This document shows positions 40,924 through 49,896 of a stretch of DNA of 56,622 nt, piece by piece. The notes under the pieces are model-generated. The model was not told the DNA's origin and did not search any database. It saw nothing but the letters and a program-made list of their open reading frames with translations. This stretch comes from an uncultured Alphaproteobacteria bacterium (GTDB taxonomy: Bacteria; Pseudomonadota; Alphaproteobacteria; SP197): NCBI GenBank assembly GCA_938048755.1, contig CALIUG010000194.1, positions 1-56,622 of the forward strand, read 5' to 3'. Every line of letters begins with the position of its first letter. The stretch's first letter is position 1. The translations under genes were made by a program, and so were the position numbers.

Positions 40924-41769
40924 CTATTCCGGTGGGGCGATCACGCTGCGCTGTTGGCCCAGACCGTCGATGCCCAGGCTGACGACATCGCCTTCCTTCA
41001 GGAAGACCTTGGGGTCGCGGCCGACGCCGACGCCGGCAGGTGTGCCGGTGAGCACGATATCGCCGGGTTCCAGCGTCATGAACTGGCTGACGAAGTGGAT
41101 CAGGTGGGCGACGCCGAAAATCATGTTGGCTGTCGTGCCGTCCTGCATGCGCTCGCCGTTGACGTCGAGCCAGAGGCGCAGGTTCTGCGGGTCGGGCACT
41201 TCGTCGGCGGTCACGAACAAGGGGCCCAGCGGACAATAGGTGTCACCGGACTTGCCCAGGATCCACTGGCCCGTACCCTTGGCCTGGAACTTCCGCTCGG
41301 AGACATCGTTGGCCACGCAATAGCCAGCCACGTGATCGAGCGCATCGGCTTCCTCGACATACTTCGTGTGTTTGCCGATCACGACGGCCAGTTCCACTTC
41401 CCAGTCGGTGTGCCGGCTGTTGCGCAGCAGCACGATGGGGTCGTTGGGCCCGGTCAGGCAGGTGTTCGGCTTGAAGAAGGCAATGGGTTCCTTGGGCGGC
41501 TCGTTGCCGGTTTCGCGGGCGTGATCGGTGTAGTTCAGGCCGATGCAGACGATCTTGCGAATGCCGCCGACGGGCATGCCAAATCTGACATCCTCTTCCA
41601 CCGCAGGAAGGGTTTCGGGACGGATCGAACGCAGGCGATCCATGGTCTGCTCCTGAAATGCAGGCCCACGGATATCCTGAACATGACCTTTGAGGTCGCG
41701 CAGGACGCCGTCGGCGTCGATCAGGCCGGGGCGTTCTCTGCCCGGTTCTCCATAACGAACAAGCTTCAC
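40924..41769 (-). CDS. Fumarylacetoacetate hydrolase (FAH) family protein
   Basis: A 281-residue FAH-fold hydrolase. The metal site is DWEVELAVVIG (Glu124, Glu126) with Asp155 in NDVSER; the C-terminal TGTPAGVGVG is diagnostic. The N-terminus MKLVRYGEPGRERPGLID is typical of the group containing 2,4-diketo-3-deoxy-L-rhamnonate/fuconate hydrolase. It hydrolyses C-C bonds of acylpyruvate-like compounds. It starts with GTG, 16 nt after the SDR gene, and the pair resembles the last two steps of non-phosphorylated deoxysugar-acid breakdown (inference). Confidence 0.9.
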   Translation of the reverse strand: MKLVRYGEPGRERPGLIDADGVLRDLKGHVQDIRGPAFQEQTMDRLRSIRPETLPAVEEDVRFGMPVGGIRKIVCIGLNYTDHARETGNEPPKEPIAFFKPNTCLTGPNDPIVLLRNSRHTDWEVELAVVIGKHTKYVEEADALDHVAGYCVANDVSERKFQAKGTGQWILGKSGDTYCPLGPLFVTADEVPDPQNLRLWLDVNGERMQDGTTANMIFGVAHLIHFVSQFMTLEPGDIVLTGTPAGVGVGRDPKVFLKEGDVVSLGIDGLGQQRSVIAPPE

Positions 41770-41785
41770 AATCTCTCTCCTGCAA

Positions 41786-42553
41786 TCAGGTGGTCAGGCC
41801 ACCGTCCACGTTGAGGGTCTGGCCGGTGACATACCCTGCACCGGCGGAAAGAAACAGGATGGCTTCACCATAATCAACCGGCGTGCCGATCCGCCCCAGG
41901 GGGATGAGGTTAGAATTGTCGCCTTGATCCTGGCCGGGGAACCGGCACATCCAGGCCGAATCAACCGCGCCCGGCGCAATGGCATTGACCCGAACGACCG
42001 GGGCCAGCGCGCGTGCCCATTCCTTGGTCAGGTTCACGAGGCCAGCCTTGGTGGCGCAATAGACCGAACTCGAGCCACCACTTCCGTGCGCAGAAATTGA
42101 CGCGGTGTTGACGATGGCACCGCCCGATTCACGAAGCGCCATGGCTGCCGCCTTGGTGCAGCGATAGGGGCCGATCAGGTTGACGTTGAGCAGAAGGTCC
42201 CAGAAGGCTTCATCCTGGCGTTCGAAATCCTCCGGCGGGATGGGCTCCCTCGTCCCGGGTGTGCCCGCGTTGTTGACGAGATAGTCGAGGCCGCCCAGGG
42301 CCTGGATCGCGTCGGTGACCATGCGTGGTGCGTCCTCGGCATCCCCGACATTGCCCGGTGCGGCAACCACGTTGTGGCCCTCTGCGGTCAGCTCGGCAAT
42401 CACCTCGGGCAGGCGCGGCGAACTCGCCAGGTCGTTGATCGCGACGCTGGCGCCGCAGCGCAGGAAGGACTTGACCGCACCCAGCCCGATGCCGCTGGCG
42501 CCACCGGTTACAAGCGCGCGTTTTCCGGAAAGATCGTAGTTGGCGAGCATCAT
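41786..42553 (-). CDS. SDR family oxidoreductase
   Basis: A 255-residue classical SDR: TGGASGIG at 17-24, NNAG at 94-97, Ser152, Tyr165 and Lys169 in YCATK. Two in-frame ATGs are adjacent; the GGAGG site sits 6 nt before the second (42550), which may be the true start. The coupling with FAH suggests a 3-deoxy-keto-acid 4-dehydrogenase role, but other substrates cannot be excluded. Confidence 0.9.
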   Translation of the reverse strand: MMLANYDLSGKRALVTGGASGIGLGAVKSFLRCGASVAINDLASSPRLPEVIAELTAEGHNVVAAPGNVGDAEDAPRMVTDAIQALGGLDYLVNNAGTPGTREPIPPEDFERQDEAFWDLLLNVNLIGPYRCTKAAAMALRESGGAIVNTASISAHGSGGSSSVYCATKAGLVNLTKEWARALAPVVRVNAIAPGAVDSAWMCRFPGQDQGDNSNLIPLGRIGTPVDYGEAILFLSAGAGYVTGQTLNVDGGLTT

Positions 42554-42568
42554 GCTCCTCCGTCAGAA

Positions 42569-44059
42569 TCAGGTTGCGTTGGGTTCATGCCGCCTGGCCA
42601 GGGCGTCCAGCAGGCGGACGCCGACCCCGGTGGGGCCTTTGGGGCAGAGCGGTTTGTCGTCATAGGCCATTTCCTTGCCCGCGATATCGAGATGCGCCCA
42701 GGGCAGGCCGTTTGCGAAGCGCGACAGAAGCTGAGCGGCATGGGCGCAATCTGCAGATTCGATATCGTGGGCGGTCTGGCGCAGATCGGCGATGTCGGAG
42801 CCCAGATTGGCTTCATAGGCCTCGTCCAGCGGCATGCGCCAGAGCTTTTCGCCGGTCGCTTTTGAGGCTTCCAGAAGGTCGGTGGCCAGCGCGTCATCGG
42901 TGGCGTACATGCCGGTATAGACCAGCCCCAGCCCGGCCATGATGGCATAGGTGAGGGTTGCCAGATCGACCATCAGGCGGGGCTTGAAGGTGCGGGCGGT
43001 GTACCAAAGCGCATCGGAGAGAACCATGCGGCCCTCGGCGTCGGTATCGACGACTTCGATGGTCCAGCCGGCCATGGTCCTGACGACATCGCTGGGGCGG
43101 TAGGCCCGCGCAGAGGGCATGTTTTCGGCCAGTCCCAGCACGCCGACGGCATTGATCCTTGCGCCGCGTCCGGCCAGCGCGCGCATGGCGCCCGTCACCG
43201 CTCCGGCACCGGCCATGTCGCCCTTCATCTCCTCCATGCCCTTTCCGGGCTTAAGCGTGATGCCGCCGGAATCAAAGGTCATGCCCTTGCCGACAAAGGC
43301 GATGGGCGCTTCGTCGGGATCATCGGCACCCTGCCAGCGCAGGATCGCCAGGCGCGGTTCACGTTCGCTGCCCTGGGCCACGGCAAGCATCGCACCCATG
43401 CCATGGGCGCGCAGTTCTTCAGGCCCCAGCGCTTCGACCGTCACGCCCAGCGGTTCCAGATCACGGAGCGCCTCGACATAGGTTTCGGGGTAGAGGAGGT
43501 TGGCCGGTTCGGCGAACAGATCCCGTGACAGGAGCACGCCGTCGACGACATGGCAGAGGTCGTTCTCCCACCATGTTCGCGCGGTGCCGTCTGTATCATG
43601 CACGATGACTTCGGCGATGGCGCCGTCATCATCCGGAAAGGCCCGTGTGCGCAGGCGTTCGTGGCGGTAGCCGCGCAAGGCCAGACCCAGCACCAGATGT
43701 GCCAGACCGGTGTCGGGAGAGTTGGGTGACTGGACCGCGATGGTGAGCGAGGCGCCGGTGCCGTCATAAGTTTCGGCCAGTGCACCGCCCAGATGCTCCC
43801 AGCCATGGGCGTCCAGGTTCTCGGGCGACCCAAGACCGATCAGGCACAACCGGTCGGCCGCCAGACCTGTCGGTGCCGCGACGTCAAGGACCTGACGCAC
43901 ATCACCCGTGAACCGGCCATCGGATCCAAGTGCCTGGAGTGTGGCGGCGACCAGGGTCGCCAGTGGTTCTGTCGAAGCGTGGGGCAGACGCGCTGACGTG
44001 ACGCCCACGACCAGAACATCAGCATGACGCGCAAGTTCAGACTCGAAACGGATGTTCAA
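42569..44059 (-). CDS. pepA: Leucyl aminopeptidase (M17)
   Basis: A 496-residue cytosolic aminopeptidase that removes N-terminal residues, two zinc or manganese ions per subunit. The catalytic domain has VGKGMTFDSGGITLK (Lys258, Asp263, Lys270) and Asp281. The family hallmark NTDAEGR reads DTDAEGR here (338-344), with the metal ligands Asp340 and Glu342 kept. It usually forms hexamers. It lies 15 nt upstream of the SDR gene on the same strand, and 112 nt after the envelope operon. The N-to-D change is unusual. Confidence 0.92.
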   Translation of the reverse strand: MNIRFESELARHADVLVVGVTSARLPHASTEPLATLVAATLQALGSDGRFTGDVRQVLDVAAPTGLAADRLCLIGLGSPENLDAHGWEHLGGALAETYDGTGASLTIAVQSPNSPDTGLAHLVLGLALRGYRHERLRTRAFPDDDGAIAEVIVHDTDGTARTWWENDLCHVVDGVLLSRDLFAEPANLLYPETYVEALRDLEPLGVTVEALGPEELRAHGMGAMLAVAQGSEREPRLAILRWQGADDPDEAPIAFVGKGMTFDSGGITLKPGKGMEEMKGDMAGAGAVTGAMRALAGRGARINAVGVLGLAENMPSARAYRPSDVVRTMAGWTIEVVDTDAEGRMVLSDALWYTARTFKPRLMVDLATLTYAIMAGLGLVYTGMYATDDALATDLLEASKATGEKLWRMPLDEAYEANLGSDIADLRQTAHDIESADCAHAAQLLSRFANGLPWAHLDIAGKEMAYDDKPLCPKGPTGVGVRLLDALARRHEPNAT

Positions 44060-44171
44060 GACGTGTCGCCCCCATTTTAGAGGGGACCTTAGAGCGGATC
44101 AGGATTGCGTGGAACCACTGCGGTGCTCCTGTTTCCACTGCGGTGCTCTGCACCGGATGCAGCACAGGAGA

Positions 44172-46259
44172 TCAGCGGCCTTCGGCGCGCCATGCTGCGG
44201 CCAGGCCGCCGACAAACAGCATCAGGGCAAGCCAGGGCGGCATCAGCGCCAGGGTATCGATGCCGCGCACCAGGTAACGCCCGTGGTCGAGGACGCCGAA
44301 CCAGCCGTTTCCGGAGAGATCACGGTCGGGCGAGACACGGCGCACCGTCGGCATGGTGTCATAGGCAATCCAGCTGATGCCCCCGCCGCTTTCGTCAATG
44401 ATGGCGGCAAGGGCGTCGGACCCTGCGCGGGGATCTCGCCATTCCAGCGGGTTCAGTTCCCCGACGCTGACGATGGTGTCGAGCGTGCCGTCGGAAATCT
44501 GAAACAGGCCGGCTTCGCCGATGGCCAGTTCCGCGGTGGCGCGTCCGGGATCGCCCGGCTCGAGCAGGATCGTTTCGGTCTCGCCGGAGGGTGCCGTCAC
44601 CACCACTTCATGGGCACGGTCTTCCATGCTCTGGCGCACAATGCGGATCTGGTTGCCCACGGCGACCGCGCGCAGAGCGTCCTCTTCGAGATCGGGCTCC
44701 TTCATCAGCCAATGGGCAAGGCGACGCAGAAGCTCCTGGCTGGGGCCACCGCCGTCATAGCCGCGCGACCACAGCCAGAGATGATCGGAAAGCAGTTCCG
44801 CGACACGCCCTTCTCCTGCCCGTTGGAGCACCAGCATGGGCCGGTCGGCAATGCCCTTGAGCAGCACATCGCCACTCTCGGAAACCGCATCGATCTGGCG
44901 GAACCATTCACCCCAGGGTGGGATGGGTTGCTGGATGCCGTTCAGGCTGGCGGTCACGGGGTGGCGCAGGCCGTCTTCCGTTGGCGTGAGGTTGAACGCT
45001 TCCTCGATGACCTCTCCGGTGGGAAGAGCCGGCATCAGCTCGCCCAGAACCGTGGTGTGGAGGCCAAGCGGGGTCGCAAAGTCCGGGCCGGCGGAGACCA
45101 TCATGGCGCCGCCTTCCAGAACATAATCGGCGATGTTCTGCAGGTAGGCCTCGGGAATGACGCCGCGTTTGCGATAGCGGTCGAAGACGATGAGATCGAA
45201 ATCCTGCAGCTTCACCTCGAACAGTTCACGCACCGGGAAGGAAATGAGCGAGAGTTCGCGGATCGGGGTTCCGTCCTGTTTTTCGGGCGGGCGCAGAATG
45301 GTGAAGTGGACCAGTTCGACCGAAGGGTCGGCCTTGAGCGTGTTGCGCCAGACCCTCTCGCCGGTATGGACTTCGCCCGAGATCAGCAGGACCTTCAGGT
45401 TTTCGCGCACACCGTTGAACGCCAGCACGGCCGTGTTGTTGACTGCGGTCAGTTCGTCCTCGCGCGCCTCGACATCCAGGCGGATGACCGAAAGGCCGGC
45501 GCGGTCGGGGATGAATCGCATTTCGTAGCGCTCGCCGATCGGCACATTGTGGGTGACCGCGTTGCCGCTGGGCGGGGTCAGGGTGACCGGAATAACCCCG
45601 GTATCGGAACCGGTGTCATGGACACGCAGACTCAACACGACTGTCTGATCAACGATGCCGTAGCGTGGCGCCTCCAGCAGTTCCAGACGGCGGTCGTATT
45701 CCTGGCGTTCCCCGGTCAGTAGGGCATGGACGGGGGCATCGACGCCCAGCGCCGCCACGGATTCGGGCACATCATGGATGGCTCCGTCTGTCACCAGAAC
45801 AACACCGGAGATGGCGTTGCGCGGGACGTCGGCAAGGGAACGTCGCATGGCATCAAACAGCATGGTTCCCGACCCCGGCAGGGCATCCTGACCGGGCGCT
45901 TCCGCGGGATCGATCTCGGCGACGCGGATTTCCAGGTTCGGAAGCCTGCCCAGGCGTTCGGTCAGGGCGGCCACGGCCGCATCGGCCTGCTCGGAGCGTT
46001 CGCCCACGGTCTGGCTGGATGAGCGGTCGACCAGAACCAGGGCGACATCGGGCAGGGCTTCCCGGCGTTCCTCGACCAGGGAGGGATTGGCCAGCGCCAG
46101 CGCCAGTGCGGCGATGGGGAACATGCGCCAGAACGTACCCGGTGCACGGCGCATGAAGCCATAAAGGATCATGGCAAATGCCACGGCCGAGAACAGGACG
46201 ATCATCCACAGCGGCAGCAGCGGCGAGAGAACGATATCGGTGACGGTGGTCGCGTTCAT
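44172..46259 (-). CDS. Membrane-anchored vWA-like protein of the MoxR operon
   Basis: A 695-residue protein with two N-terminal helices (LLPLWMIVLFSAVAFAMILY and PIAALALALANPSL) and one C-terminal helix (ALMPPWLALMLFVGGLAAAW). A vWA-like region follows the second helix: VDRSSS gives the DxSxS metal motif and VLVTDGA the later Asp. A glutamine-amidotransferase-like fold (LKVLLISGEVHTGE, GGAMMVSAGP) lies in the middle, exported to the periplasm. It is the last of four coupled genes (4-nt overlap). Probably part of a Bat-like envelope complex; no exact function is known. Confidence 0.78.
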   Translation of the reverse strand: MNATTVTDIVLSPLLPLWMIVLFSAVAFAMILYGFMRRAPGTFWRMFPIAALALALANPSLVEERREALPDVALVLVDRSSSQTVGERSEQADAAVAALTERLGRLPNLEIRVAEIDPAEAPGQDALPGSGTMLFDAMRRSLADVPRNAISGVVLVTDGAIHDVPESVAALGVDAPVHALLTGERQEYDRRLELLEAPRYGIVDQTVVLSLRVHDTGSDTGVIPVTLTPPSGNAVTHNVPIGERYEMRFIPDRAGLSVIRLDVEAREDELTAVNNTAVLAFNGVRENLKVLLISGEVHTGERVWRNTLKADPSVELVHFTILRPPEKQDGTPIRELSLISFPVRELFEVKLQDFDLIVFDRYRKRGVIPEAYLQNIADYVLEGGAMMVSAGPDFATPLGLHTTVLGELMPALPTGEVIEEAFNLTPTEDGLRHPVTASLNGIQQPIPPWGEWFRQIDAVSESGDVLLKGIADRPMLVLQRAGEGRVAELLSDHLWLWSRGYDGGGPSQELLRRLAHWLMKEPDLEEDALRAVAVGNQIRIVRQSMEDRAHEVVVTAPSGETETILLEPGDPGRATAELAIGEAGLFQISDGTLDTIVSVGELNPLEWRDPRAGSDALAAIIDESGGGISWIAYDTMPTVRRVSPDRDLSGNGWFGVLDHGRYLVRGIDTLALMPPWLALMLFVGGLAAAWRAEGR

Positions 46260-48985
46260 TGACCGATCCGATCCAGGATCGCAGGCAGATGCACGGCATC
46301 GGCCTTGTAGTTTCCGGTCATGGCGTACATCACCAGATTGACGCCGAAGCGGAAGGCCATTTCGCGCTGGCGTTCACCGCCGGGCACGACGGCATAGAGC
46401 GGTTGCAGCTGGTCGTTGAGCGCCCAGGCCGAGGCCCAGTCGTTGCTGCCGATCACGATGGCCGATACACCGTCGTTGAGGCCGCCGGGATGTTGTTCGA
46501 CCCACACCGACCCGCCGTCCCAGCGCCCCGGGAATCCTGTCAGCAGGTAATAGGACTGGGTCAGGACGTGCCCTGATGGCACCCGCATCAGGGCCGGGAT
46601 GTTGAGGCCGCCCAGCATCTCGGGCAGACGCGCGGCGTTGGGGCCGGTTCCCGTGACGCCCTCCATCTCGCGGTCCGCATCGCGTGTGTCCACGATGAGA
46701 ATGCCGCCAGCAGCCAGATAGGCATCGAGTCTGGCCTTGGCCACACCGGAGGGCACCGGCTGATCCTCGGTGATGGGCCAGTAGACCAGGGGATAGAGGA
46801 TCAGGTCATCGGTCTCGATTTCGACACCGATGGGCTCACCCGGCTCGACCGAGGTGCGCGCGGTCAGAATCATGCTCAGCCCGCGCAGGCCGGCATAGGA
46901 GATCCGGTCGATCTGTTCGTCACCGGTCAAGACATAGGCAAACCGCACGTCCAGCGCTGCCGGGGGAATGCCGTCTTCAGCCAGTTCATCCTGTGCCTGT
47001 GCGGCGTCGGGTGCCAGCAACAGGAAGAGGAGCGGGATGGCAGCAAGGCGGGTGCCCGTGCCAAAGCTCGGCACCAGGCCGCGCAAGGCCATGCTGGCAT
47101 AGATTTCGATCAGGGCCAGCAGGGCCGCCAGCCCGTAGATGAAGGGGCGCAGGTCCAGTTCTTCCTGGCGTTCAAAGCCTGCTGCAGCGATGCTGTCTGG
47201 CACAAGAAGTTGTTCTGGCGCCGACAGGGTCTCGCCAAGATTGAGCGTGCGCCGCAGGTCGAGCGTGCCGTAAAGCCCCGGCGGTGTTTCAGGGCTGGCA
47301 ACGGCCTCTTCAAAGAGGTTGGCGGGAATGGCCACAGCACTGGCAGGCGGCGGTGCCAGAAAACCAAACCCGGTCAGCGACTGGATGGCCGGAAGGGGCT
47401 GATCACCCAGTTCCGCGCCTGCACCCTGGGAGAGATCGATCAGGCGTTTCATCATGGACGCAAACAGGCCCGAAATCGGAAGGTTGGTCCACTGTGTGTT
47501 GGCCGTCGTGTGCACCAGGACGAGCCAGCCTTCACCGCGTTTTTCCGCTGTGACCAGTGGCGTGCCATCTTCGAGGCGCGCCCAGGTCTTTGCCGTGAGA
47601 TCGACCGTGGGTTCGGCCAGCACCTGACGATCGATCAGGACATCAGGGGGCGGCAGCAGGCCCGCAAAGGGGGAGTTGTTGTCGAACGGGGCAATCCGCT
47701 GGGCACTCGACCAGCTCATGGCACCGCCCAGGGCGCGCTCGCGGCCACGAATCTCGACAGGTACGAGATCATCGCCCTCCTGGGAGAACAGGGGGCCTGC
47801 AAAACGCACAAGCACGCCGCCTTCCTCAAGCCATGCATCCAGAGCCGGGCGCTCGGTTTCCGGCACGACCCCGACATCTGCCAGGACGATCACGGCCGGC
47901 GGCTGATCCAGCAACAGTTCGAGCGGCGCCGAGCGTACTTCCGCTGCAGCTTCCAGGGCGCGTTCGACAAAATAGGTCGGCGACAACAGCGGCTGCTGGC
48001 TTTCGATATCACCACCGGCAACCAGGCCGACAGGAGGGCGTTTCCAGCGCTGGTCCAGCATGACGATGGCAGCGGCCGTCGGCTCGTTTTCGATTTCGAG
48101 TTGTGCGATCTGGTTGCGCAGTTCCAGGGGGACGCTCAGCAGCGCTTCTGCCCTGCTTTCGCCCGGCACAAAGACCAGCTCCTGGCGTGCCACCAGTTCC
48201 CCGGCGTCGTCGTTGGCCGCGACCCAGATACGACGCTCCGGCCCGGTTCCCGCACGCAGGGCACTGATCTGGAGGAAGCTGTTTTCATCGACCGGGGCGA
48301 GCAGAACCAGCGCGGCTTCGGAATCATGATTCTGCATGATCGTGACATCGCCGGTTTCCTGAAGTGCGGTCAGGAATGCGGTATCGTTGTCGGTGGCAAC
48401 ACCATCGCTGATCCAGAAGACCTGATTGACGGTCTCCAGGTCACTCAGGGTCTGCACTGCCGCACCACGGTCGACAGGCCAGGGTGAGGGGACCATGGCG
48501 CTCAACTGACGGCCGACGTCTTCAGCGCGCATCAGGCCGCTGTGTTCCATGGGTACACCGCTGTCCTGTGGTGCCGTGCGTAACAGGACAACAGCCCGAT
48601 CCTGACGTTCGGCAAGGGAGACCAGATTGCGCACCGCGGTGATGCGGTCGGGCCAGTCGCGTGCCGATGCCCAGCCGTCATCGACAACAATCAGCATGTC
48701 GCCTGGCGCAAGCGTGCGATGGGACGGGTTCACCAGCGGGTGCGCCACAGCAAGGATCAGAAGCCCGGCCAGGCCAAGGCGCAACAGGATCAGCCACAGA
48801 GGCGTCGATTCAGCAGCCTTGCGATCGGTATCGAGCCCGAACAGCAGGCGGATGGCCGGAAAGGAAACCTTTCGCGGCATCGGCGGTACAACCTTCAGCA
48901 GCCACCACAGCAAGGGCAGCAGGACCAGGGCAATCAGTGCCCAGGGAACCAGGAAAGCCAGGGGACCAAACGTTGTCACGGTCAA
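46256..48985 (-). CDS. BatA-N / DUF4159 membrane protein
   Basis: A 909-residue protein. Residues 1-80 hold two helices in the BatA N-terminal pattern (FGPLAFLVPWALIALVLLPL, SFPAIRLLFGL); a degenerate vWA domain follows (VVDDGWAS instead of DxSxS; WISDGVATDN). A helix near 640-680 precedes the C-terminal DUF4159 domain (FAYVLTGDEQIDRISYAGL ... ILIVDTRDADREMEGV). The family is found next to MoxR and DUF58 genes and is thought to work at the inner membrane or periplasm. Coupled by 4 nt to both neighbours. Confidence 0.85.
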   Translation of the reverse strand: MTVTTFGPLAFLVPWALIALVLLPLLWWLLKVVPPMPRKVSFPAIRLLFGLDTDRKAAESTPLWLILLRLGLAGLLILAVAHPLVNPSHRTLAPGDMLIVVDDGWASARDWPDRITAVRNLVSLAERQDRAVVLLRTAPQDSGVPMEHSGLMRAEDVGRQLSAMVPSPWPVDRGAAVQTLSDLETVNQVFWISDGVATDNDTAFLTALQETGDVTIMQNHDSEAALVLLAPVDENSFLQISALRAGTGPERRIWVAANDDAGELVARQELVFVPGESRAEALLSVPLELRNQIAQLEIENEPTAAAIVMLDQRWKRPPVGLVAGGDIESQQPLLSPTYFVERALEAAAEVRSAPLELLLDQPPAVIVLADVGVVPETERPALDAWLEEGGVLVRFAGPLFSQEGDDLVPVEIRGRERALGGAMSWSSAQRIAPFDNNSPFAGLLPPPDVLIDRQVLAEPTVDLTAKTWARLEDGTPLVTAEKRGEGWLVLVHTTANTQWTNLPISGLFASMMKRLIDLSQGAGAELGDQPLPAIQSLTGFGFLAPPPASAVAIPANLFEEAVASPETPPGLYGTLDLRRTLNLGETLSAPEQLLVPDSIAAAGFERQEELDLRPFIYGLAALLALIEIYASMALRGLVPSFGTGTRLAAIPLLFLLLAPDAAQAQDELAEDGIPPAALDVRFAYVLTGDEQIDRISYAGLRGLSMILTARTSVEPGEPIGVEIETDDLILYPLVYWPITEDQPVPSGVAKARLDAYLAAGGILIVDTRDADREMEGVTGTGPNAARLPEMLGGLNIPALMRVPSGHVLTQSYYLLTGFPGRWDGGSVWVEQHPGGLNDGVSAIVIGSNDWASAWALNDQLQPLYAVVPGGERQREMAFRFGVNLVMYAMTGNYKADAVHLPAILDRIGQ

Positions 48986-49863
48986 CTCATCTGTCCGGCG
49001 AGATTGATATAGAGCGGCAGCAGGGCCGCCTGGGGCTGGCTGTCGGTGTGATGGGTCGTGAAGCTCCAGCGCACGGCGCGGGTCAGGCGCGAGAGCTCTT
49101 CACGATGGGCCTGCATCCGGCTGACATAGTCGCTGCGCAGGGCCTCGGCCCGGCTGGCCAGCATCGAACCTTCGCGCTCCAGGCCATCGAACAGGACCCG
49201 CCCGGCATAGGGCAGGGTCTCTTCTGCGGGATCGAGCACCTGCACCAGATGTCCGATGACACCCAGTCCCGCGAAATGCTTGATCATGGCGTTGAGCTTT
49301 TCGATGGGTTCGAGAAAATCACCGACCAGAACAAGCTGGGCGTGTTTGGGAAGAATTTCGTGCTGGGGCAGGCTGGCCGGCTCCGCATCGGATTCATGCA
49401 TCAGTCTTGTGGCAAACCGCGTGAGCGCGGCACTGCCGGTGCGCGGGCGTTTGTCGGTGCCTAGAAGGGCAATGTTCTCATCACCTCGCACCAGAAGCAC
49501 GGCAAGAGCCATCAGCAACAGGCGCGCACGGTCGAGCTTGGTCGAGTCCGACAGCCGCGAGTTGAACGCCATGGAAGCGGAAGCATCGGCCCAGAGCCAG
49601 ACACTCTCGGCTGCCTCCCATTCGTTTTCGCGCACGAACAGACGCATGGATTTTGCCGAGGCGCGCCAGTCGATCATGGTCGCCGCATCGCCGCGCTCGT
49701 AGCGCCGGAACTGCCAGAACGTCTCACCCGGGCCCACGCGGCGGCGGCCGTGCACGCCCTGCGCGACAATCGCGGCGACATGCTCGGCTTCGACCAGCAG
49801 CGGCGGCAGGTGCGCGACCAGCTGCTCGGCACGCCTGCGGAACGTGACTGCGGTTTCAGCCAT
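48982..49863 (-). CDS. DUF58 domain protein
   Basis: A 293-residue DUF58 protein; the domain is a vWA variant. The hallmark RRRVGPGETFWQFRRYERGD and DWRASAKSMRLFVRE sections are present, then VWLWADASASM (a DxSxS site). These proteins are partners of MoxR ATPases in complex assembly or metal insertion. The gene is 33 nt after moxR and overlaps the DUF4159 gene by 4 nt. Cytoplasmic, possibly membrane-associated. Confidence 0.9.
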   Translation of the reverse strand: MAETAVTFRRRAEQLVAHLPPLLVEAEHVAAIVAQGVHGRRRVGPGETFWQFRRYERGDAATMIDWRASAKSMRLFVRENEWEAAESVWLWADASASMAFNSRLSDSTKLDRARLLLMALAVLLVRGDENIALLGTDKRPRTGSAALTRFATRLMHESDAEPASLPQHEILPKHAQLVLVGDFLEPIEKLNAMIKHFAGLGVIGHLVQVLDPAEETLPYAGRVLFDGLEREGSMLASRAEALRSDYVSRMQAHREELSRLTRAVRWSFTTHHTDSQPQAALLPLYINLAGQMS

Positions 49864-49896
49864 GGCAACGCCCGGCGTTCAGGGTGTGTCGTGCCA

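Noticed and set aside
44052-45722. 556-residue plus-strand open frame
   Set aside because: Antisense shadow of the membrane vWA gene, which has clear helices and coupled neighbours.
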